The notes under the pieces were generated by a model. The model was given only the letters and a program-made list of their open reading frames with translations, was not told where the DNA came from and did not search any database. The position numbers and the translations under genes were made by a program. 24,767 nt of DNA, from assembly GCA_000433735.1 (NCBI GenBank), contig HF998296.1:1-24767 (forward strand). The letters run 5' to 3'. The stretch comes from Clostridium sp. CAG:167 (GTDB lineage Bacteria; Bacillota; Clostridia; Lachnospirales; Lachnospiraceae). Shown piece after piece: positions 1 through 8,654 of the stretch (the stretch's first letter is position 1; each line of letters opens with the position of its first letter).

Positions 1-44
1 CCGCGGAACTGTTTACGACGTTTTACTCTTTTAGGCATTAACAT
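1..44 (-). CDS. rplP: 50S ribosomal protein L16, N-terminal fragment (cut by window edge)
   Basis: Only the first 14 codons are present. They read [14 protein letters not shown], the conserved start of bacterial L16, a 23S rRNA-binding protein near the A site. The ATG overlaps the rpsC stop (TAATG), which points to translational coupling, and a GGAAGGG ribosome binding site lies inside the end of rpsC. A second ATG two codons later (at 38) is possible, but Firmicute L16 proteins usually begin ML-PKR. The gene continues beyond base 1. Confidence 0.9.
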   Translation of the reverse strand, partial: MLMPKRVKRRKQFR

Positions 45-724
45 TATTTATCGCTCCCTTCCTTTGAACTAGCTTTGGCAGTTTTTCCGCCTTTGGTTGG
101 AAGTACTTCACCGTGGTAAACCCATGTCTTAACACCGATCTTACCATAAGTTGTGTTTGCTTCAGCAAATCCGTAATCGATATCTGCACGAAGTGTCTGA
201 AGAGGAATATTTCCCTCGCTGTAGAACTCTGTACGAGCCATATCAGCTCCACCAAGTCTACCGGAACAAGATGTCTTGATTCCCTTTGCGCCTGCTTTCA
301 TAGCTCTTCCCATGCAAGATTTCATTGCACGACGGAAAGAAATACGATTCTCAAGCTGCTGAGCGATATTCTCTGCTACTAACTGAGCATCGCTGTCCGG
401 ACGCTTAACTTCTTTGATATCTACAAGAACTTTCTTTGTAGAATACTTAGCAAGTTCGCCTTTCAGTTTCTCGATCTCAGCACCGCCCTTACCAATAACA
501 ACACCTGGTTTAGCAGTATAAACTAAAACTTTAACGCGATCTGCAGATCTTTCAATCTCAATCTTAGAGATTCCTGCATGATACAATTTTTTCTTTAAAA
601 ATTCACGGATCTTATAATCTTCTACCAAGTTGTCTGAAAAGTTATCATCATCTGCAAACCATCTGGACTCCCAGTCTTTGATAACACCGACTCTTAAACC
701 GTGTGGATTAACTTTTTGTCCCAT
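44..724 (-). CDS. rpsC: 30S ribosomal protein S3
   Basis: S3 is a protein of the small-subunit head that lines the mRNA entry channel. The 226-aa product begins [13 protein letters not shown], typical of the family, and carries the KH-domain signature IGKGGAEI at about residues 77-84. The C-terminal half has the S3 core and ends in a short Lys/Ser-rich tail. Length is normal (about 210-235 aa). The ATG is preceded by AAAGGAG at good spacing. It lies 15 bp downstream of rplV and overlaps the rplP start by one base, the standard S10-operon order. Confidence 0.98.
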   Translation of the reverse strand: MGQKVNPHGLRVGVIKDWESRWFADDDNFSDNLVEDYKIREFLKKKLYHAGISKIEIERSADRVKVLVYTAKPGVVIGKGGAEIEKLKGELAKYSTKKVLVDIKEVKRPDSDAQLVAENIAQQLENRISFRRAMKSCMGRAMKAGAKGIKTSCSGRLGGADMARTEFYSEGNIPLQTLRADIDYGFAEANTTYGKIGVKTWVYHGEVLPTKGGKTAKASSKEGSDK

Positions 725-739
725 CTTAATCTCCTTTCA

Positions 740-1126
740 CTATCTTTCATTCAAGATGATTGTAATATGGCACATTCTCTTCTCGATGCGGTAAGCCATA
801 CCACGAGCTCTTGGTCTGATTCTCTTCATTGTTGTTGCTTTGTTTGCAAAGCACTCATCTACATAAAGATTTTCTGGGTTCATGCCATTGTTATTCTCAG
901 CATTTGCAATTGCGGAATTCAGCAACTTTTTGATTACTGAAGACGCATATCTTGGGTTGTATTCCAAAATACCAAGTGCAGTCTGCACATCCTTGCCACG
1001 AATGGCATCCAATACAAATCCTGCCTTCTGTGCAGAGATTCTAGCATGTGACAACTTAGCATATGGTCTTGTATCTTTGTTCTGGTTTCTTTCTTTCTTG
1101 ATCTGTGATCTATGTCCTTTAGCCAC
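740..1126 (-). CDS. rplV: 50S ribosomal protein L22
   Basis: L22 binds 23S rRNA and its hairpin lines the peptide exit tunnel. The product is 128 aa, longer than the usual 110-115, because of a basic N-terminal extension of about 18 residues (MAKGHRSQIKKERNQNKDTR) before the canonical AKLSHARISAQKA core. From memory such extensions are common in Lachnospiraceae L22. The start codon is GTG at 1126, with AAAGGAGG upstream. The C-terminal RPRARG-x-AYRI segment is the conserved tunnel hairpin. It sits between rpsS and rpsC in the operon. Confidence 0.97.
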   Translation of the reverse strand: MAKGHRSQIKKERNQNKDTRPYAKLSHARISAQKAGFVLDAIRGKDVQTALGILEYNPRYASSVIKKLLNSAIANAENNNGMNPENLYVDECFANKATTMKRIRPRARGMAYRIEKRMCHITIILNER

Positions 1127-1194
1127 TTCTCAGAAACCTCCTTTCATACTATATCAAATACTTCACGATGCGGGGGCCAATGGCCCTTGCACCA

Positions 1195-1467
1195 TTAACC
1201 TCTCTTCTCGTCTTTGCCATGTCCTTTGTAAGTTCTTGTAAGAACGAACTCACCAAGTTTGTGTCCTACCATATCTTCTGTAACATATACAGGTACATGT
1301 TTTCTTCCATCATGAACAGCAATGGTATGTCCTACCATGCTTGGGAAGATTGTAGAACGACGGGACCAGGTTTTAATTACAGATTTATCTCCTGACTCAT
1401 TCATAGCGTCGATCTTCTTAAGAAGATGAGCGTCTGCGAAAGGTCCTTTTTTTAATGAACGTGCCAT
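1195..1467 (-). CDS. rpsS: 30S ribosomal protein S19
   Basis: S19 is a small-subunit head protein that works with S13 and contacts A-site tRNA. The 90-aa protein starts [10 protein letters not shown], the family hallmark, and ends with the conserved [16 protein letters not shown] segment. I placed the start at the ATG at 1467, not at the in-frame TTG nine bases upstream: that TTG abuts the AGGAGG with no spacer, while the ATG has a 9-nt spacer. It lies 14 bp downstream of rplB, and 68 bp separate its stop from rplV. Confidence 0.97.
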   Translation of the reverse strand: MARSLKKGPFADAHLLKKIDAMNESGDKSVIKTWSRRSTIFPSMVGHTIAVHDGRKHVPVYVTEDMVGHKLGEFVLTRTYKGHGKDEKRG

Positions 1468-1481
1468 TTCACGCAACCTCC

Positions 1482-2327
1482 TTATTTACTTAAAGCTTTA
1501 CCATCGCGTCTTCTGATGATCATCTTGTTAGACTGTTTGTTTTTCTTTCTAGTCTTATAACCAAGAGCAGGTTTACCCCAAGGTGTACATGGGCCTGGAC
1601 GACCAACAGGAGCTCTACCTTCACCACCACCATGTGGATGGTCATTAGGGTTCATAACAGATCCACGAACGGTTGGGCGGATACCCATGTGGCGTTTACG
1701 ACCTGCTTTACCGATATTTACAAGGTTGTGCTCTGTGTTTCCTACCTGTCCGATGGATGCACGGCAGATGATAGGAACCATTCTCATTTCTCCGGATGGC
1801 ATACGAATGATCGCATATTTGCCTTCCTTAGCCATCAACTGAGCGCTGACACCGGCTGCACGAACTAACTGTCCGCCATGTCCCGGATACATCTCGATGT
1901 TGTGGATCTGAGTACCAACTGGCATATCTTTCAATTCCATGCAGTTACCAACACGAACTTCTGCTGTTTCACCGTTCATGATAGTCTGGCCTACTTTCAA
2001 TCCTACAGGAGCAAGGATATATCTCTTCTCACCGTCTGCATAGCAAACCAGCGCGATATTTGCTGTTCTGTTTGGATCGTACTCGATTGTCTTAACTGTT
2101 GCCGGAATTCCATCTTTATTTCTCTTAAAGTCAATGATTCTATATTTTCTTCTAGAACCGCCACCGTGATGTCTTACAGTGATCTTACCCTGAGCATTAC
2201 GACCTGCATTCTTCTTCAAAGAAACAGTCAATGATTTTTCTGGAGTAGATGTTGTGATCTCCTTGAAATCATATCCGCTCATCTGTCTTCTAGAAGGGGT
2301 ATATGGGTTATATGTTTTAATTCCCAT
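1482..2327 (-). CDS. rplB: 50S ribosomal protein L2
   Basis: L2 is one of the most conserved large-subunit proteins and is needed for subunit association and the peptidyl-transferase centre. The 281-aa product begins [18 protein letters not shown], contains the OB-fold and SH3-like domains, and has the signature DHPHGGGEG at residues 229-237, which includes the conserved His near the catalytic centre. Length is normal (about 275-280). An AAAGGAG precedes the ATG. It is followed 14 bp later by rpsS. Confidence 0.98.
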   Translation of the reverse strand: MGIKTYNPYTPSRRQMSGYDFKEITTSTPEKSLTVSLKKNAGRNAQGKITVRHHGGGSRRKYRIIDFKRNKDGIPATVKTIEYDPNRTANIALVCYADGEKRYILAPVGLKVGQTIMNGETAEVRVGNCMELKDMPVGTQIHNIEMYPGHGGQLVRAAGVSAQLMAKEGKYAIIRMPSGEMRMVPIICRASIGQVGNTEHNLVNIGKAGRKRHMGIRPTVRGSVMNPNDHPHGGGEGRAPVGRPGPCTPWGKPALGYKTRKKNKQSNKMIIRRRDGKALSK

Positions 2328-2357
2328 GATTTACACTCCTTTCAATCTTAAAAGCTC

Positions 2358-2657
2358 TTATAATCCTTCAAAAATCTCAATGTCTTTGCTGTCTTCTGTC
2401 AGCTGAACAATTGCTTTTTTGCGCTTAGCAGTCTTTCCAACTACCATGCCTCTTCTGCGTTTCTTACCATCAACATTCATTGTGTTAACTTTGGAAACCT
2501 TTGTTCCTGGGAACATTTTCTCAACTGCTTCTTTGATCTGAGACTTTGTTGCTTCTGTGTGTACATAGAATGTGTATTTTTTGAACTCCATGCCAGCCAT
2601 AGATTTCTCTGTGATCACTGGTTTGGAAATAATATCATAATATTTCAAATCTGCCAT
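2358..2657 (-). CDS. rplW: 50S ribosomal protein L23
   Basis: L23 sits at the peptide exit and is the docking site for trigger factor and SRP. The 99-aa product begins [19 protein letters not shown], with the conserved P-x-x-TEKS motif, and includes [15 protein letters not shown], the basic rRNA-binding loop. The ATG overlaps the rplD stop (TAATG), which implies coupled translation, and the ribosome binding site lies in the end of rplD. Length is normal. Confidence 0.97.
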   Translation of the reverse strand: MADLKYYDIISKPVITEKSMAGMEFKKYTFYVHTEATKSQIKEAVEKMFPGTKVSKVNTMNVDGKKRRRGMVVGKTAKRKKAIVQLTEDSKDIEIFEGL

Positions 2658-3277
2658 TATGCGTACACCTCCTCGATTGCTTTTACAGCGCTCTTAGTAA
2701 CAACAACGGTATCATATTTCAAAATATCATATACGCTGATGGAGTTGCTGTAAACGCCTCTTGCTTCTTTCAGGTTGTTAGTAGAAAGGATTGCATTTGC
2801 TGCTGCCTCGTCTACAACTACAAGAGCTTTTGCAACTTTCAAGTTATCTAAAACCGCTTTCATTTCTTTTGTCTTTGGAGCTTCAAAATCCAAAGCATCT
2901 ACAACGATCAGTTTCTCTTCGTTCAACTTAGTAGTCAAAACAGATTTCATCGCTGCTGCTTTCTCTTTCTTGTTCATTTTGAAAGAATAATCTCTTGGTA
3001 CCGGTGCGAATACAACACCGCCGCCTGTCCACTGTGGAGCACGGATTGAACCCTGTCTTGCATGACCAGTTCCTTTCTGTCTCCAAGGTTTTCTACCACC
3101 GCCGCGAACTTCAGAACGAGTTTTTGCTTTCTGTGTTCCCTGGCGTTTGTTAGCGAGCTGTAAAACAACTGCTCTATGAACCAAATGCTCATTTACCGGA
3201 GCGGCAAATACGGAATCATTGAGTTCTAACTTCTCAACTTCTTTGCCTTCCTTATTATAAACAGATACGCTTGCCAT
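2657..3277 (-). CDS. rplD: 50S ribosomal protein L4
   Basis: L4 lines the exit tunnel with L22. In E. coli it also represses the S10 operon through the leader RNA, but whether it does so here is unknown. The 206-aa protein has the glycine- and arginine-rich tunnel loop ([20 protein letters not shown]) at roughly residues 58-77, then the conserved [13 protein letters not shown] segment and a Rossmann-like C-terminal part. Length is typical. An AAAGGAGG precedes the ATG. It lies 25 bp downstream of rplC and overlaps rplW by one base. Confidence 0.97.
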   Translation of the reverse strand: MASVSVYNKEGKEVEKLELNDSVFAAPVNEHLVHRAVVLQLANKRQGTQKAKTRSEVRGGGRKPWRQKGTGHARQGSIRAPQWTGGGVVFAPVPRDYSFKMNKKEKAAAMKSVLTTKLNEEKLIVVDALDFEAPKTKEMKAVLDNLKVAKALVVVDEAAANAILSTNNLKEARGVYSNSISVYDILKYDTVVVTKSAVKAIEEVYA

Positions 3278-3302
3278 CTGTGTCTTCCTCCTTTCCGAAA
3301 AG

Positions 3303-3932
3303 TTATGCCTTAACGGATTCTTTAATGATTACTGTTGATTTTTTAGGTCCTGGTACGGCACCTTTTACTAAGAGCAGGTTGCTCTCTGCATCTACGCGTA
3401 CAACCTCAAGATTCTGGATTGTAACCTGTACTGCACCCATCTGACCAGGCATTTTCTTGCCTTTGAAAACCTTGCTAGGATCCGATGCTGAACCATTGGA
3501 ACCTGCATGTCTATGGAATTTGGAACCGTGACCCATTGGTCCGCGGGACTGTCCGTGACGCTTGATCGCACCCTGGAAACCATGTCCTTTTGTCTTTGCG
3601 GTAACATCAATCTTGTCGCCGGCTTCAAAGATGTCTGCTTTAATTTCCTGTCCTAATTCGTACTCAGCAGCGTTCTCAAATTTGAACTCTGTCAAGAATC
3701 TCTTATTCTCGATTCCTGCTTTTGCCAAGTGTCCTTTTTCTGGTTTGTTCACAAGTTTTTCGCGAACATCGCCAAATGCAACCTGTACTGCTTCATATCC
3801 GTCGTTCTCAACTGTCTTAATCTGAGAAACATAAACCGGACCAGCCTGCAGCACTGTTACAGGTGTCAAAACACCGTCTTCGTTGAAAATCTGTGTCATT
3901 CCAACTTTGGTAGCTACGATAGCCTTTTTCAT
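3303..3932 (-). CDS. rplC: 50S ribosomal protein L3
   Basis: L3 is a primary 23S rRNA-binding assembly protein that reaches towards the peptidyl-transferase centre. The 209-aa product starts with the typical [16 protein letters not shown] and carries the signature around [13 protein letters not shown] and the loop [17 protein letters not shown] at about residues 115-147. The ATG has a TAGGAGG ribosome binding site. The gene is separated from rpsJ by a 123-nt spacer, long for this otherwise compact operon. Confidence 0.97.
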   Translation of the reverse strand: MKKAIVATKVGMTQIFNEDGVLTPVTVLQAGPVYVSQIKTVENDGYEAVQVAFGDVREKLVNKPEKGHLAKAGIENKRFLTEFKFENAAEYELGQEIKADIFEAGDKIDVTAKTKGHGFQGAIKRHGQSRGPMGHGSKFHRHAGSNGSASDPSKVFKGKKMPGQMGAVQVTIQNLEVVRVDAESNLLLVKGAVPGPKKSTVIIKESVKA

Positions 3933-4055
3933 TTTCCTTTTCCTCCTAAATATTCTACAGCGGATTGTCTCTTATAAAGAACAATCATCCTAGATGGTTA
4001 CTGCCGTGTCCTGAACCGTAGACCTGCATCATAACCAATGCATCAAAATCATGCA
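3933..4055 (-). other. Long rpsJ-rplC intercistronic spacer with two possible hairpins
   Basis: No ORF is present. In RNA sense two inverted repeats are visible: UGGUUA/UAACCA (4032-4037 with 3995-4000, about 31 nt apart, with three more inner pairs possible) and an imperfect 22-nt hairpin at 3964-3985 closed by AUUGU/ACAAU just upstream of the rplC ribosome binding site. Neither has a U-tract, so a terminator is unlikely. It could be a processing or regulatory element, or simply a loosely conserved spacer. Confidence 0.35.
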
Positions 4056-4376
4056 TTAAGCATTTTTCATTTTGATATCAATCGCCACACCAGCAGGCAA
4101 TTCCAGTCTTGAAAGTGCATCTACTGTTTTCTGAGATGGTGACAATACATCGATCAGCCTCTTGTGAGTTCTCTGCTCGAACTGTTCACGGGAGTCTTTG
4201 TACTTGTGTACCGCTCTAAGAATTGTAACAACTTCTTTCTTAGTAGGCAGTGGCACAGGCCCACTAACCTTTGCTCCGTTTTTCTTTACAGTCTCTACCA
4301 ATTTAGCTGCTGCAAAGTCGATCAACTGATGATCGTACGCCTTTAAAATAATTCTCATTTTCTGTTGACTTGCCAT
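4056..4376 (-). CDS. rpsJ: 30S ribosomal protein S10
   Basis: S10 is a small-subunit head protein, and in many bacteria (as NusE) a partner of NusB/NusG in transcription. This is the first gene of the operon. The 106-aa product begins [17 protein letters not shown] and includes the hallmark [17 protein letters not shown] and [14 protein letters not shown]. The reading frame is open for 36 codons further upstream, but that part resembles no S10 and lies in the RNA leader. The ATG at 4376 fits the family start. The AGGAGG is about 12 nt upstream, slightly far, and a second Met six codons in lacks a good site. Confidence 0.97.
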   Translation of the reverse strand: MASQQKMRIILKAYDHQLIDFAAAKLVETVKKNGAKVSGPVPLPTKKEVVTILRAVHKYKDSREQFEQRTHKRLIDVLSPSQKTVDALSRLELPAGVAIDIKMKNA

Positions 4377-4662
4377 AAAAAATAGCCGCCTCCTTTTCGT
4401 ACTCGTTTTGATTAGTACGACAAGTGGTGACTGTACACTCATCCGTGTGTGTCCTATCGGTTCATTGTAAATATCTCTGATCACTCAGAGATGAGACACA
4501 CGCGTTTATCTGCTCAAAAAGGCAGAAAATATGTTACTGTACAGTGACTTGCCGTCAGGGTTACCGACCGAAATGCTGATCTTCGGTCTCTTGACATTCG
4601 CTCCACGGAAAAACCCACCAGATGGTGGCAACCTCACGCTTCTACGCTATCATGTCACAGCA
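4377..4662 (-). promoter_or_regulatory. Structured 5' leader of the S10 operon (candidate cis-regulatory RNA)
   Basis: About 290 nt separate the promoter from rpsJ, with no credible ORF. Helices read by eye in RNA sense, 5' to 3': CCACC/GGUGG (4624-4628 with 4615-4619); GACCGAA/UUCGGUC (4582-4588 with 4566-4572, 9-nt loop); an 8-bp closing helix ACUGUACA/UGUACAGU (4538-4545 with 4430-4437, two more pairs past a C-C mismatch); inside it a hairpin UCUGC/GCAGA (4522-4526 with 4509-4513) and a 7-bp helix GUGUGUC/GACACAC (4495-4501 with 4447-4453) that encloses a perfect 8-bp hairpin with a GUGA (GNRA) tetraloop (4473-4492). The nesting implies a three-way junction. By analogy it may bind a ribosomal protein such as L4; the ligand is not shown. 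Confidence 0.6.
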
Positions 4663-4668
4663 TTGACT

Positions 4669-4697
4669 AGTGTAACATAGTTTTCTGCCTATTGCAA
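4669..4697 (-). promoter_or_regulatory. Vegetative promoter of the S10 operon
   Basis: In minus-strand sense the -35 is TTGCAA (4692-4697), the spacer is 17 nt and the -10 is TACACT (4669-4674), with TG in the extended -10 position. It starts about 20 bp after the methyltransferase stop codon and gives a leader of about 285 nt before rpsJ. Confidence 0.6.
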
Positions 4698-4715
4698 GGA
4701 ATTTTCTTGATTTTT

Positions 4716-5636
4716 TTAAATATTTTCGCTCCATCTTCCGCTGGCACCGCATGGAAGTATCAATCCATCCTTCCCCCGGACCGGAAGACCGATTTCTTCC
4801 GCCTGGACGCTCCCTCCAAACTTGCGCTGCAATTCCAGTTTCATCATATATGACAAAACAGCCGGCTGCAATCCGGTAGTGTATGAATTGATCAAAAAAA
4901 ACAACGGCTTTTCTGAAAGGATTTTAGTGCAGAGCTGCACCAGTGGATAAATCTTTTCTTCTATTTTCCAGATTTCTCCCTTTGGCCCCCTTCCATAGGA
5001 AGGCGGATCCATGATGATTCCGTCATAATGATTTCCCCGGCGGATCTCTCTTTCTACAAATTTTACACAGTCATCTACCAGATAACGGATCGGCGCCTCG
5101 GCAAGTCCTGACTCATAAGCATTTTCTTTGGCCCAGGTCACCATGCCTTTGGACGCATCTACATGAGTCACTGCCGCTCCGGCCTTGGCACATGCCACCG
5201 TGGCGCCGCCGGTATAAGCAAACAAGTTCAGCACTTTGATTTCTCTGCCGGGATTTTTTTCTTTCGCCGCCGCGATCTTGCCACTGCACCAGTCCCAGTT
5301 CACTGCCTGTTCAGGGAAAAGTCCTGTATGCTTAAAACTAAATGGCTTCAGGTTGAAGCGCAGGGTATTTTTTCTCTCCGGCAAATGCTTCAGATCGTAA
5401 GTCACCTGCCACTGCTCCGGCAGATTAAAAAACTCCCACTGGCCGCCTCCTTTGTTGCTTCTGTGATAATGGCCATTTTTCTTTTTCCATTCCGGTGCAT
5501 TATGGGGCGTCTCCCAGATTACCTGGGGATCCGGCCGAACCAGAATATAATCAGCCCACCGCTCTAATTTTTCTCCGGATGAAGTATCTAACACCTCATA
5601 ATCCTTCCATCCATCTGCAATCCACATATTTTCCAA
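4716..5636 (-). CDS. Class I SAM-dependent methyltransferase, RlmI/RlmK-like (probable rRNA methyltransferase)
   Basis: The 306-aa protein has a Rossmann methyltransferase core: motif I VLNLFAYTGG at residues 135-144 (SAM binding), an acidic post-I segment THVDASKG at 157-164, and motif IV DPPSYGRGP at 210-218. This arrangement matches the RlmI/RlmK group (COG1092-type), whose members methylate 23S rRNA cytosine-C5 or guanine-N7. It lacks an obvious N-terminal PUA domain, so the exact target is not assignable. The start is TTG at 5636 with AGGA about 10 nt upstream; an ATG three codons later (5627) is the alternative. It follows purB after a terminator, and no promoter of its own is evident. 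Confidence 0.8.
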   Translation of the reverse strand: MENMWIADGWKDYEVLDTSSGEKLERWADYILVRPDPQVIWETPHNAPEWKKKNGHYHRSNKGGGQWEFFNLPEQWQVTYDLKHLPERKNTLRFNLKPFSFKHTGLFPEQAVNWDWCSGKIAAAKEKNPGREIKVLNLFAYTGGATVACAKAGAAVTHVDASKGMVTWAKENAYESGLAEAPIRYLVDDCVKFVEREIRRGNHYDGIIMDPPSYGRGPKGEIWKIEEKIYPLVQLCTKILSEKPLFFLINSYTTGLQPAVLSYMMKLELQRKFGGSVQAEEIGLPVRGKDGLILPCGASGRWSENI

Positions 5637-5651
5637 CTCACTTTCTTCCTA

Positions 5652-5690
5652 TATAAAAGAGAAACATCTGCGAAATCCGCTCCGCAGATG
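5652..5690 (-). terminator. Intrinsic terminator after purB
   Basis: In minus-strand sense a perfect 8-bp stem CATCTGCG/CGCAGATG (5683-5690 with 5665-5672), with a 10-nt loop, is followed by TTTCTCTTTT. It lies about 25 bp past the purB stop and ends the purF-purB transcript. Confidence 0.8.
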
Positions 5691-5713
5691 CTTCTTTATC
5701 TTATTTTCACTGA

Positions 5714-7168
5714 TTAGCAGTTGATCTCTGCTGTCATTCCGATCAAATCTTTGTTTTCTGTCAGTATTGGCTGTACAATTCCCTCAACAAACTCTTTTAC
5801 CTGGCTTGGCGCACGGCCCACATACTTGGAAGGATCCATAGTTTTCTGTAATTCTTCCAAAGTCATCGGGAATGCATCGTCTGCTGCGATCAATTCCAGC
5901 AGGTTATTGTCCAGACCTTTCTGTTTTACATTGGCTCCCGCCTGCATGGACAGTTCACGGATCTTCTCATGCAGTTCCTGTCTGTTTCCGCCGGCCTTTA
6001 CTGCATCCATCATAATATTTTCTGTCGCCATAAACGGAAGTTCAGACATCAGTCTCTTGGTAATTACTTTATCATATACTACCAGACCGTCTGCCACATT
6101 CATGTACAGGTCCAGGATACCATCAATAGCCAAAAATCCTTCTGCCACGCTGAGACGCTTGTTGGCAGAGTCATCCAGCGTTCTTTCAAACCACTGAGTC
6201 GCAGAAGTGATAGCCGGATTCAACGCATCGATCATAACATAGCGGGAAAGAGATGCAATACGCTCGCTGCGCATCGGGTTTCTCTTGTATGCCATGGCGG
6301 AAGAACCGATCTGGCTCTTTTCAAATGGCTCCTCTACTTCTTTTAAATGCTGAAGCAGACGGATATCATTGGAAAATTTATGTGCACTGGCTGCAATTCC
6401 TGCCAGAACATTTACCACTCTCGTATCCAGTTTTCTGGAATAAGTCTGTCCCGAAACAGGGAAGCAGGCATCAAACCCCATTTTCTCGGCGATCAGTCTA
6501 TCTGCTTCTTTACATTTACTCTCATCTCCATCAAACAATTCCAGGAAACTTGCCTGTGTTCCCGTTGTTCCCTTGGAGCCAAGAAGTTTCATATGAGAAA
6601 GAACATGATCCAGATCCTCCAGATCCATTACCAGTTCCTGGATCCAAAGTGTGGCTCTTTTACCTACGGTAGTAGGCTGCGCCGGCTGAAAATGAGTAAA
6701 TGCCAAAGTTGGAAGATCTTTATACTCCATGGCAAATTTAGACAAAATATCAATTACATTCACCAGTTTTTTCTTTACCAGCTTCAACGCCTCTGTCATA
6801 ATGATCACATCGGTGTTGTCTCCTACATAGCAGGAAGTTGCACCCAGATGGATGATTCCTGCTGCCTTCGGGCACTGTTTTCCATAAGCATATACATGGC
6901 TCATTACATCATGACGGACCTCTTTTTCTCTGGCTTTTGCCACATCATAGTTAATGTCGCGAACATGAGCTTTCAGTTCTTCAATCTGCTCGTCCGTAAT
7001 GCGAGGGTTGCCATCTGCATCTTTCAATCCCAGTTCTTTTTCTGTTTCTGCCAAAGCAATCCACAGTCTTCTCCATGTGCTGAACTTCATATCCGGAGAA
7101 AAAATGTACTGCATCTCTTTACTGGCATATCTCTCTGACAATGGGCTTACATAGTTATCTGTACTCAT
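5714..7168 (-). CDS. purB: Adenylosuccinate lyase
   Basis: PurB acts twice in purine synthesis: it cleaves SAICAR to AICAR and adenylosuccinate to AMP, releasing fumarate each time. The 484-aa protein belongs to the fumarase/aspartase superfamily. The signature GSSAMAYKRNP is at residues 288-298 (catalytic Ser 289), with RHDVMSH at 85-91 and THFQPAQPTT at 158-167, which holds the general-acid/base His. It is close in length to the longer, eukaryote-like PurB form (about 475-480), versus about 430 for the B. subtilis form. An AAAGGA site precedes the ATG. It lies 21 bp downstream of purF and is followed by a terminator. Confidence 0.96.
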   Translation of the reverse strand: MSTDNYVSPLSERYASKEMQYIFSPDMKFSTWRRLWIALAETEKELGLKDADGNPRITDEQIEELKAHVRDINYDVAKAREKEVRHDVMSHVYAYGKQCPKAAGIIHLGATSCYVGDNTDVIIMTEALKLVKKKLVNVIDILSKFAMEYKDLPTLAFTHFQPAQPTTVGKRATLWIQELVMDLEDLDHVLSHMKLLGSKGTTGTQASFLELFDGDESKCKEADRLIAEKMGFDACFPVSGQTYSRKLDTRVVNVLAGIAASAHKFSNDIRLLQHLKEVEEPFEKSQIGSSAMAYKRNPMRSERIASLSRYVMIDALNPAITSATQWFERTLDDSANKRLSVAEGFLAIDGILDLYMNVADGLVVYDKVITKRLMSELPFMATENIMMDAVKAGGNRQELHEKIRELSMQAGANVKQKGLDNNLLELIAADDAFPMTLEELQKTMDPSKYVGRAPSQVKEFVEGIVQPILTENKDLIGMTAEINC

Positions 7169-7189
7169 TTTTCATATTCCTTTCTTGTG

Positions 7190-8626
7190 TTATTTATCAA
7201 AATCTCCTCGAATATCTTCCTTTGGTGGTTCTACCGGATAATTTCCTGAGAAGCATGCGTCACAATATCCCGTCTCCCCTTCGATCAATTCAGGCAGTCT
7301 CTCGCCATCCAGGTAGCCAAGGGAATCCGCCCCGATCAAGTCGCAGATCTGGTCCACTGTATGTTCATGAGCAATCAACTGGTCGCAGCTTGGTACATCT
7401 GTTCCGAAATAACATGGGAACAAAAACGGTGGTGAACTGATCCTTACATGAACTTCTGTCGCTCCGGCATCTTTCAGCATCTGAACGATCAGGCCACTGG
7501 TAGTTCCCCGGACGATAGAATCATCTACCATAACAACTCTCTTGCCCCGGACTACTTCTTTCAGCGCATTCAGTTTGATATGAACACTGCTCTCCCTGGC
7601 TGACTGCTTCGGTTTGATAAAGGTTCTTCCTACATAACTGTTCTTAACAAATCCTACACCGTATGGGATTCCTGACTGAAGGGCAAACCCCATCGCTGCC
7701 GCATTTCCGGAATCCGGAACGCCGATCACAATATCTGCCTCCGCCGGATGCATCTGCGCCAGGATCTTTCCCGCCATGATACGGGAATTATACACGCTGA
7801 CACCATCTACATAACTGTCCGGTCTGGCAAAATAGATATACTCAAAAATACATCTGGCCGGTTTCTGGATGCACATGCTCTCATCTGAAGTAATACCATC
7901 CTTATCCAGCATAACGATCTCACCCGGTTTTACATCCCGGACAAACTCAGCTCCCACTGCATCCAGTGCACAAGTCTCACTGGCCAGCATATAAGCATTG
8001 TCTCTCTTGCCGATCACCAATGGACGGAAGCCAAATGGATCCCTGGCACCGATGAGTTTTCTCGGGCTGGAAATAACCAGGGAATAAGCTCCCTTTAACT
8101 TCTTCATGGCATTTTTCACAGCATCTTCAACACTGCCTACATTCAGGCGCTCTCTGGCAATCAGATAAGCGATCACCTCTGTGTCGATGGTCGTCTGAAA
8201 AATAGCTCCTGTATACTCCAACTCTTTCCGGAGTTCCAGTGCGTTTACCAGGTTCCCATTGTGAGCCAGCATCAGAATACCTTTTACATAGTTCAATACC
8301 AACGGCTGTACATTCTGGGAATTACTTGCTCCTGCCGTAGAATAGCGCACATGCCCTACTCCGATATTTCCTTTTAGCTTCTCCAGTTTTTCCCCGTCAA
8401 AAACTTCATTGACAAGACCCATTCCTTTGGAAGCCATCACTTTGCCCTTGGGGCCCTCGGTATCACTGACTGCAATACCACAGCTTTCCTGTCCACGATG
8501 CTGTAAGGCAAATAATCCATAATAGACTGTAGATGCCACATCCACACCATCCAGATCATAGACTCCAAATACACCGCATTCCTCATGCAAACCATCTGAA
8601 TAAAATTCATCCACCTGAGTGCTCAT
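7190..8626 (-). CDS. purF: Amidophosphoribosyltransferase (glutamine PRPP amidotransferase)
   Basis: PurF makes 5-phosphoribosylamine from PRPP and glutamine, the committed step of de novo purine synthesis. The 478-aa protein starts with a short propeptide that would be cleaved before Cys17 (EE-CGVFGV), the Ntn-type glutaminase nucleophile. The PRPP loop VVMVDDSIVRGTTS is at 364-377. Cys259, Cys405, Cys455 and Cys458 match the spacing of the 4Fe-4S ligands of the B. subtilis enzyme, so this is the oxygen-sensitive, cluster-bearing type. AGGAGG precedes the ATG. It is 27 bp downstream of the GH3-like gene and 21 bp upstream of purB. Confidence 0.97.
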   Translation of the reverse strand: MSTQVDEFYSDGLHEECGVFGVYDLDGVDVASTVYYGLFALQHRGQESCGIAVSDTEGPKGKVMASKGMGLVNEVFDGEKLEKLKGNIGVGHVRYSTAGASNSQNVQPLVLNYVKGILMLAHNGNLVNALELRKELEYTGAIFQTTIDTEVIAYLIARERLNVGSVEDAVKNAMKKLKGAYSLVISSPRKLIGARDPFGFRPLVIGKRDNAYMLASETCALDAVGAEFVRDVKPGEIVMLDKDGITSDESMCIQKPARCIFEYIYFARPDSYVDGVSVYNSRIMAGKILAQMHPAEADIVIGVPDSGNAAAMGFALQSGIPYGVGFVKNSYVGRTFIKPKQSARESSVHIKLNALKEVVRGKRVVMVDDSIVRGTTSGLIVQMLKDAGATEVHVRISSPPFLFPCYFGTDVPSCDQLIAHEHTVDQICDLIGADSLGYLDGERLPELIEGETGYCDACFSGNYPVEPPKEDIRGDFDK

Positions 8627-8637
8627 TTTGTCCTCCT

Positions 8638-8654
8638 ATGTTATGTGATAACAT
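8638..8654. repeat. 7-bp perfect inverted repeat between the GH3-like gene and purF
   Basis: ATGTTAT-GTG-ATAACAT fills most of the 27-bp gap, touching the upstream stop codon and the purF ribosome binding site region. It could be a small mRNA hairpin or a protein site. There is no U-tract, so it is not a terminator. Confidence 0.35.

Noticed and set aside
4377..4484. S10 protein with a 36-residue N-terminal extension
   Set aside because: The extension has no similarity to S10, and the codons fall in the structured leader beyond the rpsJ ribosome binding site.
5163..5567. Plus-strand frames opposite purB, purF, secA, amt and others
   Set aside because: They lack ribosome binding sites and recognisable proteins, and lie antisense to well-identified genes.
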